This document shows, piece after piece, positions 36,692 to 49,504 of a stretch of DNA of 59,211 bases (position 1 is its first letter; each line of letters begins with the position of its first letter). The position numbers and the translations under genes are program-made. Under the pieces are notes generated by a model, which saw only the letters and a program-made list of their open reading frames with translations, did no database searches and had not been told where the DNA came from. Source of the DNA: Burkholderiales bacterium (lineage in GTDB: Bacteria > Pseudomonadota > Gammaproteobacteria > Burkholderiales > Burkholderiaceae_C); NCBI GenBank assembly GCA_016219375.1, contig JACRNC010000022.1, positions 1 through 59,211 of the forward strand. Reading direction: 5' to 3'.

Positions 36692-39600
36692 ATGCCCACC
36701 CCACCGGCGCCCACCCGCACGGCGCCCGCACCCCGCCCCTGCGCCGAGGCCCTGGAAGAGCGGCTGCTCTACGCCGCCGACCTGGCGCCAGCCGCGCTGG
36801 CCGCGGCCGCCGGTGCGCTGGGCAGCGCGCCCGACGAGGGCCCGGTGTTGCAGCGCGTGCTCGACACGCCAGCCGCCGCCCACACGTCCTCTACCTGGGC
36901 CGGCGACACCTGGGCCCACCAGACCACCCAGGCCCGCGGCGCGGAGATCGTCTTCATCGACGCCGCCGTGCCGGATGCCCAGTACCTGCTCGCCGACCTG
37001 CAGGCCCAGCGCGCCGCCGGGCGCGACGTGCAGGCCGTGTGGATCGCCGCCGACCAGGACGGCCTGGCCGTGATCGGCAACACGCTGGCCGCGCATGCCG
37101 ACCTGGCCGCCGTGCACATCGTCGCCCACGGCGAGCCCGGGGCGCTGCAGATCGGCAGCACGCGGCTGGACGGCGCCGCGCTGCTGCGGCGCGCGGCCGA
37201 GGTCGCCGCCTGGGGCGACGCGCTGGGCGCCGAGGCCGATCTGCTGCTCTACGGCTGCGAGCTGGCCGCCCAGTCCGCCGGCCAGGCCCTGCTGGCCGAC
37301 CTGGCCGCGCTGACCGGCGCCGACGTGGCCGCCAGCACCGACGCCACCGGCTCTGTCCTGCTCGGCGGCGACTGGACGCTGGAGGCCGCCACCGGCGCCA
37401 TCCAGGCCGCGCGCGCCTTCAGCGCCGCAGCTGAAGGCCACTGGGCCGGCCTGCTGGCCAGCCCCACGCCCTCGTCCACCGGCACCGCCGTGTGGGCCGA
37501 GGCCGGCTACAGCAGCCCGCAGACCGGCGCCTGGGACGGCCTGTCGCTGTCGGCCGCGCAGCAGGCCAGCGCGGTGACCGCCGGCTGGGTCAACCTGACC
37601 GGCGCCGCATCGGCCACGCGCGACGAGCTCATCCTGGCCGGCGTCGATGCCAACGGCGTCATCCGCGCCCAGATGTGGAATGGCAGCGCCTGGGCCGAGA
37701 TCGGTGGCGGCCCGCTGGGCACGGCCAGCGTGGGCGACCGCCTGAGCGTGGCCGTGGCCTACGAGAAGACCGGCGACGCCGTGCTGGTGTGGGACAACGG
37801 CAGCGGCCTGAGCTACCGGGTCTGGAACGGCAGCGGCTGGACGGCCACGCAGGCGGTGGCCGCCTATGCGGGCGCCGAGCCGCAGCAGCTGCAGCTGGTG
37901 AGCAACCCGGTGCGCGACGAGATGATCCTGGTGGTCAGCGACGCCGCCGCCGACGACCGGGCGCTGGTGTGGAACGGCAGCACCTGGGGCAACGGCGTGC
38001 TGCTGGACGCGAGCAACAGCGCGCGCCTGTTCCAGACCGGCCTGGCCGTGGCCTACGAGAGCCTCAGCGGCCAGGCCCTGCTGGCCTGGGGCCAGTCCGG
38101 CGAGACCAACCTCTACTACGCCACCTGGAGCGGCACGCAGTGGAGCAGCAAGCAGGCCACCAGCAGCTTCGACGCCAGCCTGCTGCCGCAGTACGTCAAG
38201 CTGGCCAGCGACCCGGGCAGCGACCGCATCGCCCTGGCCGTGACGCTGACCGACGGCGCCAGCGCCCGGCAGGCCGCCTTTGCCGTCTGGAGCGGCAGCA
38301 GCTGGGGCAGCCTGGCCCTGCCAGCCACCGGCAACGACATCGGCTCGGCCGCCGACGTGGCCTTCGACAGCCGCAGCGGCACGCTGCTGGCCGTCTACCA
38401 GGGCGCCGACAACAAGCTGGCCTGGCGCACGCACACGGCCGCCGGCGGCTGGTCGGCCGAGGCGGCCGGCCCGGACGTGGGCAACAAGCCCATGGCGCTG
38501 GACCTGGTGGCCGACCCCGGCAGCGCGCGCATCATGCTGGCCGCCCAGCGGGTCAACGGCAGCATCAGCTACGTGGCCTGGGACAGCGGCGCCTGGGACG
38601 GCGCCTCGCTGCGCGAGGTGGGCAGCACCTCGGGCAACACCTCCGGCGCGCAGCCCTTCGGCTTCATCTGGTCGCGCTACGCCGCGCCCAAGACGCACAC
38701 GCTGTGGGTCTCGCCCGATGCCGGCTCCTTGAGCCCCGGCTGGTCGGGCGTGAACCGCACCGCCGGCAGCGCGCTGCTGGAGCTGGGCCCCGCGGGGCTG
38801 CAGTACGGCAGCAGCAGCGGCGGCACCTTCGCCCACCTGCTGGACCTGCGCGCCCTGGCCAGCGGGGGCAATGCGGCCAGCTTCGGCCTGGACGACGTGG
38901 TGCGGGTCTCGCGCGACCTGACCCTGGCCGGCGGCGTGCAGCTGCGCCGCGGCGACATCCTGTTCTCCACCAGCCTGTCGGTCACGCTGACCGGCAACAG
39001 CGCGCTGGCGGCCATCAGCGCGGTGACCGCCGATGCCAACGACGTGCTGATCTACCGCCCGGACGCGGCGGGCGACCTCTCGCGCGGGCAGGTGATCAAG
39101 CTGGTGGACGCCCTGGGCAGCGGCCTGCTGGGCGGCGCGGCCGACATCAAGGGCCTGGCCCTGGTGGAGCAGGCCACCACCATCGCCGGCCAGAGCGTGG
39201 CCGCCGGCACGCTGCTCTTTACCGTGGGCGATGCGCGCGTGCTGCGCTACGCCCCCACCGGCGTGCTGCTGGGCCTGCTGAGCGGCAACACCAGCGTGCT
39301 GCTGGATGCCTCGGCCGTGGGCGTGGATGCCGGCATCCGCGCGCTGGAAGTCGTCAGCGCGCCGCTCACGCTGCCCGGCGGCGTGGGCCTGGCCGCCGGT
39401 AGCCTGCTGCTGGCGCTGGACAACGCCGATGCCGCCATCGGCAGCAACGGCCTGTCGGTGCGGCCGGAGGACGTGCTCGCCCTGCATGCCACCAGCGCCA
39501 GTGCCGCCACCGCGCAGCTGGTGCTCGACGGCTCGGACGTGGGCGCCGGCAGCGTGGGCTTCGATGCGCTGGCGCTGAGCCTGGACGCCGCCCCGGTCAT

Positions 39601-41997
39601 CACCAGCCACGGCGGCGCCGCCAGCGTGGCCCTGTCGCAGGCCGAAGGGGTGCAGCCGGTGCTGACCACCGTCACCGCCAGCGACCCCGAGGGCAGCCCG
39701 CTGAGCTGGAGCCTGGGCGGTGCCGATGCCGGCCGCTTCACGCTCGACAGCCAGGGCCGGCTGCGCTTTGCCGCCGCGCCCGACCATGAGGCACCGTCGG
39801 ATGCGGGGGGCGACAACGTCTACCAGGTCAGCGTGCGCGTGTCCGACGGCACCGAGGCCAGCGAGCAGGCCTACACCGTGACGGTCACCGATACCAACGA
39901 GGCGCCGGTGATCACCTCCGCCGGCGGCGCGGCCTATGCCACGCTGGACCACCCCGGCGGCACCACGGCCGTGACCACCCTGACGGCGCGCGACCCGGAT
40001 GCCGGCGCGGCGCTGGCCTGGCAGATCGTGGCCGGCGCGGGCGATGCCGCGCTTTTCAGCATCGATGCGGCCACCGGCGCGCTGAGCTTCAACACCCCGC
40101 CGGCCGTGGTGGCAGGCGGCGACAACACTTATGACGTCACCGTGCGCGTGAGCGACGGCAGCCTGTGGGACGAGCAGCGCCTGTCCATCACCGTGACGCA
40201 GGGCAGCGCGCCCATCGCCTTTGCCGGCGGCGCCAGCGTCTGGCACACGGTGGCCGAGGGCCAGCGTGACGTGGCCGTGCTGCAGGCCAGCGGCGGCAGC
40301 GGCCCGCTGAGCTACATGCTCACCGGCGGCGATGCCGCCCGCTTCGAGCTGGCCACCGTGGGCAGCGACACGGTGCTGCGCTTCATCCAGCCGCCGGACT
40401 TCGAGGCCGGCGACGGCCGCACCGAGTTCATGGTCACGGTGCAGGCCAGCGACGGCAGCGCCAGCGCCACCCAGGCCGTGGCCGTGCTGGTGCAGGACGT
40501 GCAGCCGGCCCTGGTGCTGCCCGCCGGCCCGCTGGCCGGCACCGAGGACCAGGCGCTGGCCCTGGCCGGCATCCAGATCGCCGCCGCCGACGTGGCCCCG
40601 GCCGACACGGTGGCGCTGACGCTGAGCGTCTCCCAGGGCCGGCTGCAGGTGGCCGCCGGCAGCGGCGTGACCATCGGCGGCAACGGCCAGGCCAGCGTCA
40701 CGCTCACCGGCACGCGGGCCGACGTCAATGCCCTGCTGGCCGCCAGCGGCGCGGTGAGCTTCATGCCGGCGGCCGACACCAGCGGCAGCGCTGCGCTGCA
40801 GGCGCAGCTCACGGCGCCTGGCGGTGCGGCCGGCGGCAGCGTGGCGCTGGACATCGCCGCGGCCAACGACGCCCCGCAGGCCGGCGCGCCGCTGGCCGAC
40901 GCCGCCGCCCAGGCCGGCCAGCCCTTCGCCCTGGACCTGCCGGCCGGCAGCTTCACCGACGTGGATGCGGCCGACAGCCTGCGCTACGGCCTCACGCTGG
41001 CCAACGGCCAGCCCGCGCCCGGCTGGCTGAGCGTGTCGGCCGCCAACGGCCGCCTGCAGGGCACGCCCGGCAGCGCCGATGCAGGCACCGTCGATCTGCT
41101 GCTCACGGCCACCGACGACAGCGGCGCGCAGGCCACGCAGGCGCTGCGCATCGTGGTCAGCCCCGCGCCCCCACCCCCTCCGCCACCTGCTCCGCCGCCG
41201 CCGCCAGCGCCCTCGCCCGCTGCGCAGCCAGCCGAGCCGCCCCTGGCCGTCGCGCCCGCCGTCCCCACGGCCGAGGCGCCCGCCACCGCACCGGCGGCCA
41301 CGCCCGGCGACGGCGACGAGGCCACCGACACCGCGACCACGGCCGATACCGCCACCGCATCCGCCGCCCTCCCGACGGCCGCCCCCGCCATGCCCGTGGC
41401 CGATGCCGCGCTGCCCCCGGCCCTGCAGATCGACGTGGCCGCGCCGGCCGCAGGCCGCGCCACGGCCGTCGATGCGCCCGATCTGCGCCCCGGCGGCCCG
41501 GCTGCCGACGCCCTGCTGCCCGCCGCCTGGGCCGCCGCGGCCGCGCTGCCCGAGTGGCAGGGGCTGAGCCTCACGCCGCTGGCGCAGGCGGTGCAGTCCG
41601 CCAGCCTGGGCCAGGAGCTCGACGCGCTGCGCCAGCAGCTCACCGAGCAGGTGGTCGAGCACCGCCAGGCCATCGCCTCGTCCATCGCCGTGACCACCGG
41701 CCTGTCGGTGGGCTATGTCATCTGGCTGGTGCGCGGCGGCGTGCTGCTGGGCTCCATGCTGTCGGCCATGCCGGCCTGGCAGATGATCGACCCGCTGCCG
41801 GTGCTGGCGCGCAGCCGCGGCGGCCCGGGCGCTGGCGGCGATGGCGAGCCGGCGGACGACGTGGACGCCCTCTTCGACGGCGACTCGCCCCCGCCCCCAC
41901 CCACTGCGGCCGCCATGCCCCCGTCGGGATCGACGCAGGCCGCGTCCACCCCCGCGTCCACCCTCCCGTCCCTCACCGCTGCCCCGGAGGCCCGGCC

Positions 41998-42001
<4 letters not shown>
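36692..42001 (+). CDS. Giant LEPR/DUF4347/cadherin-like surface protein
   Basis: This 1769-residue protein has LEERLLYAADL at residues 21-31, the LEPR-type motif at the head of large repetitive proteins. No hydrophobic signal peptide precedes it. A DUF4347 domain covers ~85-235 (EIVFIDAAVPDAQYL, HIVAHGEPGAL, LLLYGCELA). Propeller-like W-N-G-S-x-W repeats follow to about 650. Cadherin-like repeats run from ~965 (ITSHGGAASVAL, VTASDPEGSPLSWSL, VSVRVSDGTEA), then an Ig-like He_PIG domain ~1400-1490 (PGWLSVSAANGRLQGTPG) and a Pro-rich linker. A membrane segment lies near 1665-1690 (VTTGLSVGYVIWLV), with a polar tail. It is probably the cargo of the upstream export genes and an adhesin. The stop overlaps the kinase ATG (ATGA). 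Confidence 0.85.
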
Positions 42002-44682
<2,681 letters not shown>

Positions 44683-44695
44683 CCCTGCCCCCACC

Positions 44696-46489
44696 ATGAC
44701 CGACGCCCCCCGCCCCGCCCCGGCCTGGCCCGATTTCGGCGAGCCCGCCCTCGTGCCGCTGGAGCCGCCCATCGTCATGATGGTCGACGACGAGCCGCTG
44801 ATGACCGAGCTGATCCAGACCCACCTGGAGGACGCCGGCTATGCCAACTTCGTCGCCTGCAACGAGCCGCTGGAGGCGATGAAGCTGATGCAGCGCCGCC
44901 GCCCGGGGCTGGTGCTGCTCGACCTGATGATGCCGGAGCTCGACGGCTTCGCCATCCTGGCGGCCATGCGTGCCGACGAGGCATTGCGCTACACGCCGGT
45001 CATCGTGCTCACGGCCGCGGCCGACGCGCGCACCAAGCTGCGTGCGCTGGAGCTGGGCGCCACCGAGTTCCTGGCCAAGCCCGTGGACCCGAGCGAGCTG
45101 GTCCTGCGCGTGCGCAACACCCTGGCCTTCAAGCTCTACCAGGACCGGCTGGCCACCATCGACCCGGTCACCGGCCTGTCCAACCGCCATACCTTCTCCC
45201 AGTACCTGGAGGGCGTGCTCGTGCGCGCCGGCGCGCGCAAGGCCATGGTCGGCCTGCTGCACATCGACTGCGACTTCAAGCAGGCCCGCGAGGCCCTGGG
45301 CCCCAGCGCGGCCGACGCCATCGCCCGCTGCATCGCGCGGCGCCTGAACGCCGCCCTGGGCCACCTGGCGGAGTCGGCCGTGGGCCCGGCGGCCCTGGAC
45401 CACAGCGGCGTGGCCCGCCTGGGCGAGCAGGAATTCGCCGTGCTGCTGCGCCCGCTGGAGCATGCCGACGGCGCGGCCAGCGTGGCCAAGGACCTGCTGC
45501 AACGCCTGGCCGAGCCCATCGACGTGGACGGGCACCAGATCGTCATCGGCCCGGCCGTGGGCATTGCCCTCTATCCCACCGACGGCCAGCAGGTCGGCAC
45601 CCTGCAAAAGAGCGCCGACCTGGCCACCGCCAAGGCGCGCCGGCAGGGCAAGGGCTCGCTGGCCTTCTTCTCGGCCGAGCTGGATGCGCGCTCCATGGAG
45701 CGGCTCACGCTCACCCAGCAGCTGCGCCGCGGTCTGGAGCGCGGCGAGTTCCGCCTGCACTACCAGCCCAAGCTCGACCTGCGCAGCGGCGCGGTCACCG
45801 GCGCCGAGGCCCTGATCCGCTGGCAGCACCCGGAGCGCGGCCTGCTCTACCCCGGCACCTTCATCGGCCTGGCCGAGGAAAGCGGCCTCATCGTCGAGCT
45901 GGGCGACTGGGTGGTGGCCGAGGCCTGCGCGCAGAGCGCGCGCTGGCGCCAGGCCGGCCTGGGCGACATCCGCATCGCCGTCAACGTGAGCAAGCTGCAG
46001 TTCGACGGCGGCCACGTGCTGGCCGTGCTGCGCGAGCAGGTCGCCCGCCACGGCCTGCAGCCCGGGCAGCTGGTGGTCGAGATCACCGAGAGCCTGCTGG
46101 TCAGCGACGCCGATGCCGCACTGGACCTGCTGGCCCAGATCCAGGCCCTGGGCGTGCAGCTGTCCATCGACGACTTCGGCACCGGCTACTCCTCGCTGAG
46201 CTACCTCAAGCGCTTCCCGGTCGACGAGCTCAAGATCGACCGCTCCTTCATCGTCGACATCCCCGCCCGGCCGGAAGACCTGGCCATCGTGCGCACCGTC
46301 GTCGCCCTGGGCCACAGCCTGGACATGACCGTGGTCGCCGAAGGCGTGGAGCAACCGGGCCAACTGGCCGCCCTGCGCGACGCCGGCTGCGACCACTACC
46401 AGGGCTTCCTCTTCAGCCCCGCCGTGCCGCCGGACGAATTCGCCGACCTGGCCCGCGCCACCGCCGCCCGCATCGCCGCAGGCAGCTGA
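44696..46489 (+). CDS. Response regulator with degenerate GGDEF and EAL domains
   Basis: The REC domain has phospho-acceptor Asp76 (LVLLDLMMPELDGF). The GGDEF-like domain is degenerate: the signature reads GEQEF and other catalytic positions are lost, so it should not make c-di-GMP. The EAL domain looks active (GAEALIRWQHPERG, VNVSKLQF, IDDFGTGYSSLSYLKRFPVDELKID in part, VVAEGVEQ). The protein would lower c-di-GMP when phosphorylated by the kinase just upstream. I chose the ATG at 44696, 13 bases after the kinase stop. A GTG at 44666 in the same frame, overlapping the kinase, is also possible. It closes the cluster. Confidence 0.92.
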   Translation: MTDAPRPAPAWPDFGEPALVPLEPPIVMMVDDEPLMTELIQTHLEDAGYANFVACNEPLEAMKLMQRRRPGLVLLDLMMPELDGFAILAAMRADEALRYTPVIVLTAAADARTKLRALELGATEFLAKPVDPSELVLRVRNTLAFKLYQDRLATIDPVTGLSNRHTFSQYLEGVLVRAGARKAMVGLLHIDCDFKQAREALGPSAADAIARCIARRLNAALGHLAESAVGPAALDHSGVARLGEQEFAVLLRPLEHADGAASVAKDLLQRLAEPIDVDGHQIVIGPAVGIALYPTDGQQVGTLQKSADLATAKARRQGKGSLAFFSAELDARSMERLTLTQQLRRGLERGEFRLHYQPKLDLRSGAVTGAEALIRWQHPERGLLYPGTFIGLAEESGLIVELGDWVVAEACAQSARWRQAGLGDIRIAVNVSKLQFDGGHVLAVLREQVARHGLQPGQLVVEITESLLVSDADAALDLLAQIQALGVQLSIDDFGTGYSSLSYLKRFPVDELKIDRSFIVDIPARPEDLAIVRTVVALGHSLDMTVVAEGVEQPGQLAALRDAGCDHYQGFLFSPAVPPDEFADLARATAARIAAGS

Positions 46490-46740
46490 GCCGCGCACCG
46501 GCTCACGTCTTCAGGCTTCACATCACACCAAAGCAGCCAACTACGGACCTGCGGGCGAGCCGGGTGACCGCCGCCGTGAAGGGAGCAGCCGCTGGCCAAG
46601 GCGGCACGCGGACGAGCCGCGCACCGCTCATGTGTTCAGCCCTCGCACTGCGCCAACGACGGACCGGCGGGTGAGCCGGGTGACCGCCGCAGTGAAGTAA
46701 AGAAGGAGCGGGCCGCCCGCCAGGGCGGCGCGCGGGTGAC
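46488..46740. repeat. Two 126-base direct repeats after the EAL gene
   Basis: Copies at 46488-46613 and 46614-46740 share GAGCCGCGCACCG, then TGTTCAG/TCTTCAG, a GAGCCGGGTGACCGCCGC core and a GGCGGC-CGCG end, diverging by small changes. The first copy begins inside the stop codon of the EAL gene. A shorter inverted copy follows at 46750. This explains most of the 439-base gap to fadD. Confidence 0.65.
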
Positions 46741-46749
46741 ATGAACGGA

Positions 46750-46772
46750 GGCGGTCACCCGGCTCGCCCGCC
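46750..46772. repeat. Inverted copy of the repeat core
   Basis: GGCGGTCACCCGGCTCGCCC plus GCC is the reverse complement of the core present in both direct repeats (46551-46572 and its partner). It could form a large hairpin with either and terminate transcription from the cluster. Confidence 0.6.
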
Positions 46773-46846
46773 CCGCTCCACCCGCCGCACGCCCAAGCCC
46801 CGCACGCAACAACCGTGCATGCACGAGATGCCTGCCCCAAAAAGCA

Positions 46847-46881
46847 AACACCCCACGGCGCCATCGCGCACGCGGGGTGTT
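46847..46881 (-). terminator. Terminator for fadD
   Basis: AACACCCC and GGGGTGTT flank a 19-base GC-rich loop. On the minus strand it is followed by TTTGCTTTTTG. It lies just beyond the fadD stop. Confidence 0.6.
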
Positions 46882-46928
46882 CGCCTTCGCCGCGACCGGC
46901 AGCCCTCAGGCCGCCGGCCGTCGGCCCC

Positions 46929-48623
46929 TCACTTCTTGGAGTCGCGCAGCTCCCGGCGCAGGATCTTGCCCACGTTGGTCTTGGGCAGGTCGTCGCGGAA
47001 CTCGATGTACTTCGGCCGCTTGTAGCCGGTGAGGTTCTCGCGGCAGTAGGCGGCAATGTCTTCTTCGGACAGCGCCGGGTCCTTCTTGACCACGAAGAGC
47101 TTGACCGTCTCGCCCGAGTGCGCATCGGGCACGCCCACCGCCGCGCACTCCAGCACGCCGGGGTGCAGGTTGACCACCTGCTCCACCTCGTTGGGGTACA
47201 CGTTGAAGCCCGAGACCAGGATCATGTCCTTCTTGCGGTCGACGATCTTCACGTAGCCGCGGTCGTCCATCACGCCGATGTCGCCGGTGCGGAAGAAGCC
47301 GTCGGCCGTCATCACCTTGGCCGTCTCGTCCGGGCGCTGCCAGTAGCCGGCCATCACCTGCGGGCCGCGGATGCAGATCTCGCCGGCGCCGCCGATGGGC
47401 ACGTTGTTGCCGTCGTCGTCGCGGATGGCGATCTCGGTGTTGGGAATGGGCAGGCCGATGGTGCCGGTGAAGTCGTGGATGTCCAGCCGGTTGACCGTGA
47501 CCACCGGGGACGTTTCCGACAGGCCGTAGCCTTCGGCGATCGGGCAGCCGGTGATCTTCAGCCACTTCTCGGCCGTGGCCTGCTGCACCGCCATGCCGCC
47601 GCCGTTGGAGACGATCAGCTCGCTGAAGTCCAGCTTGGCGAAGTCCGGGTCGTTGGCCAGCGCGTTGTAGAGCGTGTTGACCGCCGGGAAGATGTTGACC
47701 TTGTGCTTGGACAGCGTCTTGACGAAGCCCGGGATGTCGCGCGGGTTGGCGATCAGCAGGTTCATCGAGCCCAGCCGCGCGCCCAGCATGTAGCAGGCCG
47801 TCAGCGAGAAGATGTGATAGAGCGGCAGCGCGCAGACGATGGTCTGCGGCTTGTCGCCCAGCTTCTTGAGCACGGGCGAGAACCACGCCTCGCACTGCAG
47901 GATGTTGGCCACCACGTTGCGGTGCAGCAGCGTGGCGCCCTTGGACACGCCGGTGGTGCCGCCGGTGTACTGCAGGAAGGCCACGTCGTCGGGGCCGACC
48001 TGCGGCTTGTTCAGCTTGTGGCGCCGGCCCTGGTCCAGCGCCGTGTTGAACGGCGTGACGGTGCGCCCGCCGGTAGTCGGCAGCGTGAAGGCCGGCACCA
48101 TCTTCTTGAGGTGGCGCACGGCGAAGTTGATGAACTTGCCCTTCAGGAAGGGCAGCATGTCGCCCATCGCGGCCAGCACCACGTGTTTGACCGGCGAGCG
48201 CTCGATCACCTCCTGCAGCGTGACGGCGAAGTTCTCGAGGATGACGATAGCCTCGGCGCCGGAGTCCTTGAGCTGGTGCTCCAGCTCGCGCGGGGTATAG
48301 AGCGGGTTGACGTTGACCACGACATAGCCCGCACGCAGCACGGCGGCGATGGCCACCATGTACTGCGGCACGTTGGGCATCATGATGGCCACGCGCGCAC
48401 CCTTGGCCAGGCCCTTGGATTGCAGCCAGGCACCCAGTGCAGCGGAAGCCTCGTCCACCTCGCGGAAGCTGATCCGCGTGTCCATGAACATGCCCATGCT
48501 GCGGTCGGCATAGCGGCGGAAGGATTCCTCCAGCAGCGCCACCAGCGACGGATAGGCCGCCACGTCCACCTCGGCCGGCACGCCGGGCGGGTATTCGGAC
48601 AGCCAGGGCTTGGTATTCATCAT
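46929..48623 (-). CDS. fadD: Long-chain fatty acid--CoA ligase
   Basis: This AMP-binding enzyme activates fatty acids for beta-oxidation or lipid synthesis. The signature YTGGTTGVSKGA, the EGYGLSETSPVV stretch, GEICIRGPQVMAGYW and the C-terminal GFNVYPNEVEQV and PKTNVGKILRRELR (catalytic Lys) are all intact. It has 564 residues. The ATG at 48623 was chosen. A GTG two codons earlier with GGAG nine bases ahead may be the true start. The 377-base gap to the next gene upstream shows only an AT-rich patch near 48719, a possible promoter. Confidence 0.93.
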   Translation of the reverse strand: MMNTKPWLSEYPPGVPAEVDVAAYPSLVALLEESFRRYADRSMGMFMDTRISFREVDEASAALGAWLQSKGLAKGARVAIMMPNVPQYMVAIAAVLRAGYVVVNVNPLYTPRELEHQLKDSGAEAIVILENFAVTLQEVIERSPVKHVVLAAMGDMLPFLKGKFINFAVRHLKKMVPAFTLPTTGGRTVTPFNTALDQGRRHKLNKPQVGPDDVAFLQYTGGTTGVSKGATLLHRNVVANILQCEAWFSPVLKKLGDKPQTIVCALPLYHIFSLTACYMLGARLGSMNLLIANPRDIPGFVKTLSKHKVNIFPAVNTLYNALANDPDFAKLDFSELIVSNGGGMAVQQATAEKWLKITGCPIAEGYGLSETSPVVTVNRLDIHDFTGTIGLPIPNTEIAIRDDDGNNVPIGGAGEICIRGPQVMAGYWQRPDETAKVMTADGFFRTGDIGVMDDRGYVKIVDRKKDMILVSGFNVYPNEVEQVVNLHPGVLECAAVGVPDAHSGETVKLFVVKKDPALSEEDIAAYCRENLTGYKRPKYIEFRDDLPKTNVGKILRRELRDSKK

Positions 48624-49000
48624 GTCCACGGTGGGAGTCTCCAATCTTGATTGCGGCACACCGGCCAGCCGCCCACCGGCTGGGGCACGGGCGCGGGCCC
48701 GCATTGTGGGGCAAGTAACGTTTAAAACAAGGCGTGACAGCCCGCACCGCGGGACGTTCTAACGCCTGCCCGGCTTCGTCGCGGATGAGCGGGGGCGGCT
48801 GGGGCAGCCAACCGGCCTCTTCCAGACGCCGCCACAGCCTTGCGAGCCGCCGGCCCCAGGGTTTGCCGGGCTTGGGGGAGAAACTGACTGCGGGCATTGT
48901 CATCATCTGAAATACTCGCGCGCCCGGCGCCCAGCCGGCCTGTGCCGCGCCCGCGGTTGTCGCGGGCCGCAGGCGCCCCCTCCCCTGCATCACCCTGGCT

Positions 49001-49504
49001 ATGAATCGACGGTTTTTCCTGCGCGCGGGCCTGGCGGTCGGCGGCGGCCTGGCGCTGTTCGGCGGCGCGGTGTTCTGGCGCCGCGGCTTGTCCGAGGGGC
49101 AGCTCACCGAAAGCGGCCGCGAGACGCTGCGCGGCATCGCCCGCGGCGTGCTCGACAACGTGCTGCCGGCCGAAGGCCCGGCGCGCGAGGCCGCGCTCGA
49201 CGCGCATGTACAGCGCATGGCCGCCATGCTCAACAACGCCCCGCCCATGCTGCGCCAGGAGATCTCGCTGCTGCTGGGCGCGCTGGGCAACACCGCCGGG
49301 CGCCTGGCGCTGGCCCAGATGAGCACGCCCTGGTCCAGCGCCACCGTGCCGCAGATCCAGGCCGCGCTGCAGACCATGCGCACCCATCCGCTGGACACCA
49401 CCAAGATGGCCTACGGCGCGGTGCGTGACCTGACCTGCATCTCCTACTTTTCCGCGCCGGAGGGCTGGGCCGTCGCGGGCTACCCCGGCCCTGTGCAGAT
49501 ATGA
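49001..49504 (+). CDS. Tat-signal small subunit of a GMC oxidoreductase pair
   Basis: This 167-residue protein has a twin-arginine-type signal (MNRRFFLRAGLAVGGGLALFG). The mature part has no recognised domain, but its size, position and Tat signal resemble gluconate-2-dehydrogenase subunit-3-like partners of GMC flavoenzymes. The next gene lacks a signal, so this protein may carry it across folded. It overlaps that gene by four bases (ATGA). The substrate is unknown. Confidence 0.7.
   Translation: MNRRFFLRAGLAVGGGLALFGGAVFWRRGLSEGQLTESGRETLRGIARGVLDNVLPAEGPAREAALDAHVQRMAAMLNNAPPMLRQEISLLLGALGNTAGRLALAQMSTPWSSATVPQIQAALQTMRTHPLDTTKMAYGAVRDLTCISYFSAPEGWAVAGYPGPVQI

Noticed and set aside
36461..41662. 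A 1733-codon open frame antisense to the giant surface protein
   Set aside because: Gly/Ala/His/Gln-rich translation without any domain; a by-product of very high GC opposite a real gene with convincing domains.
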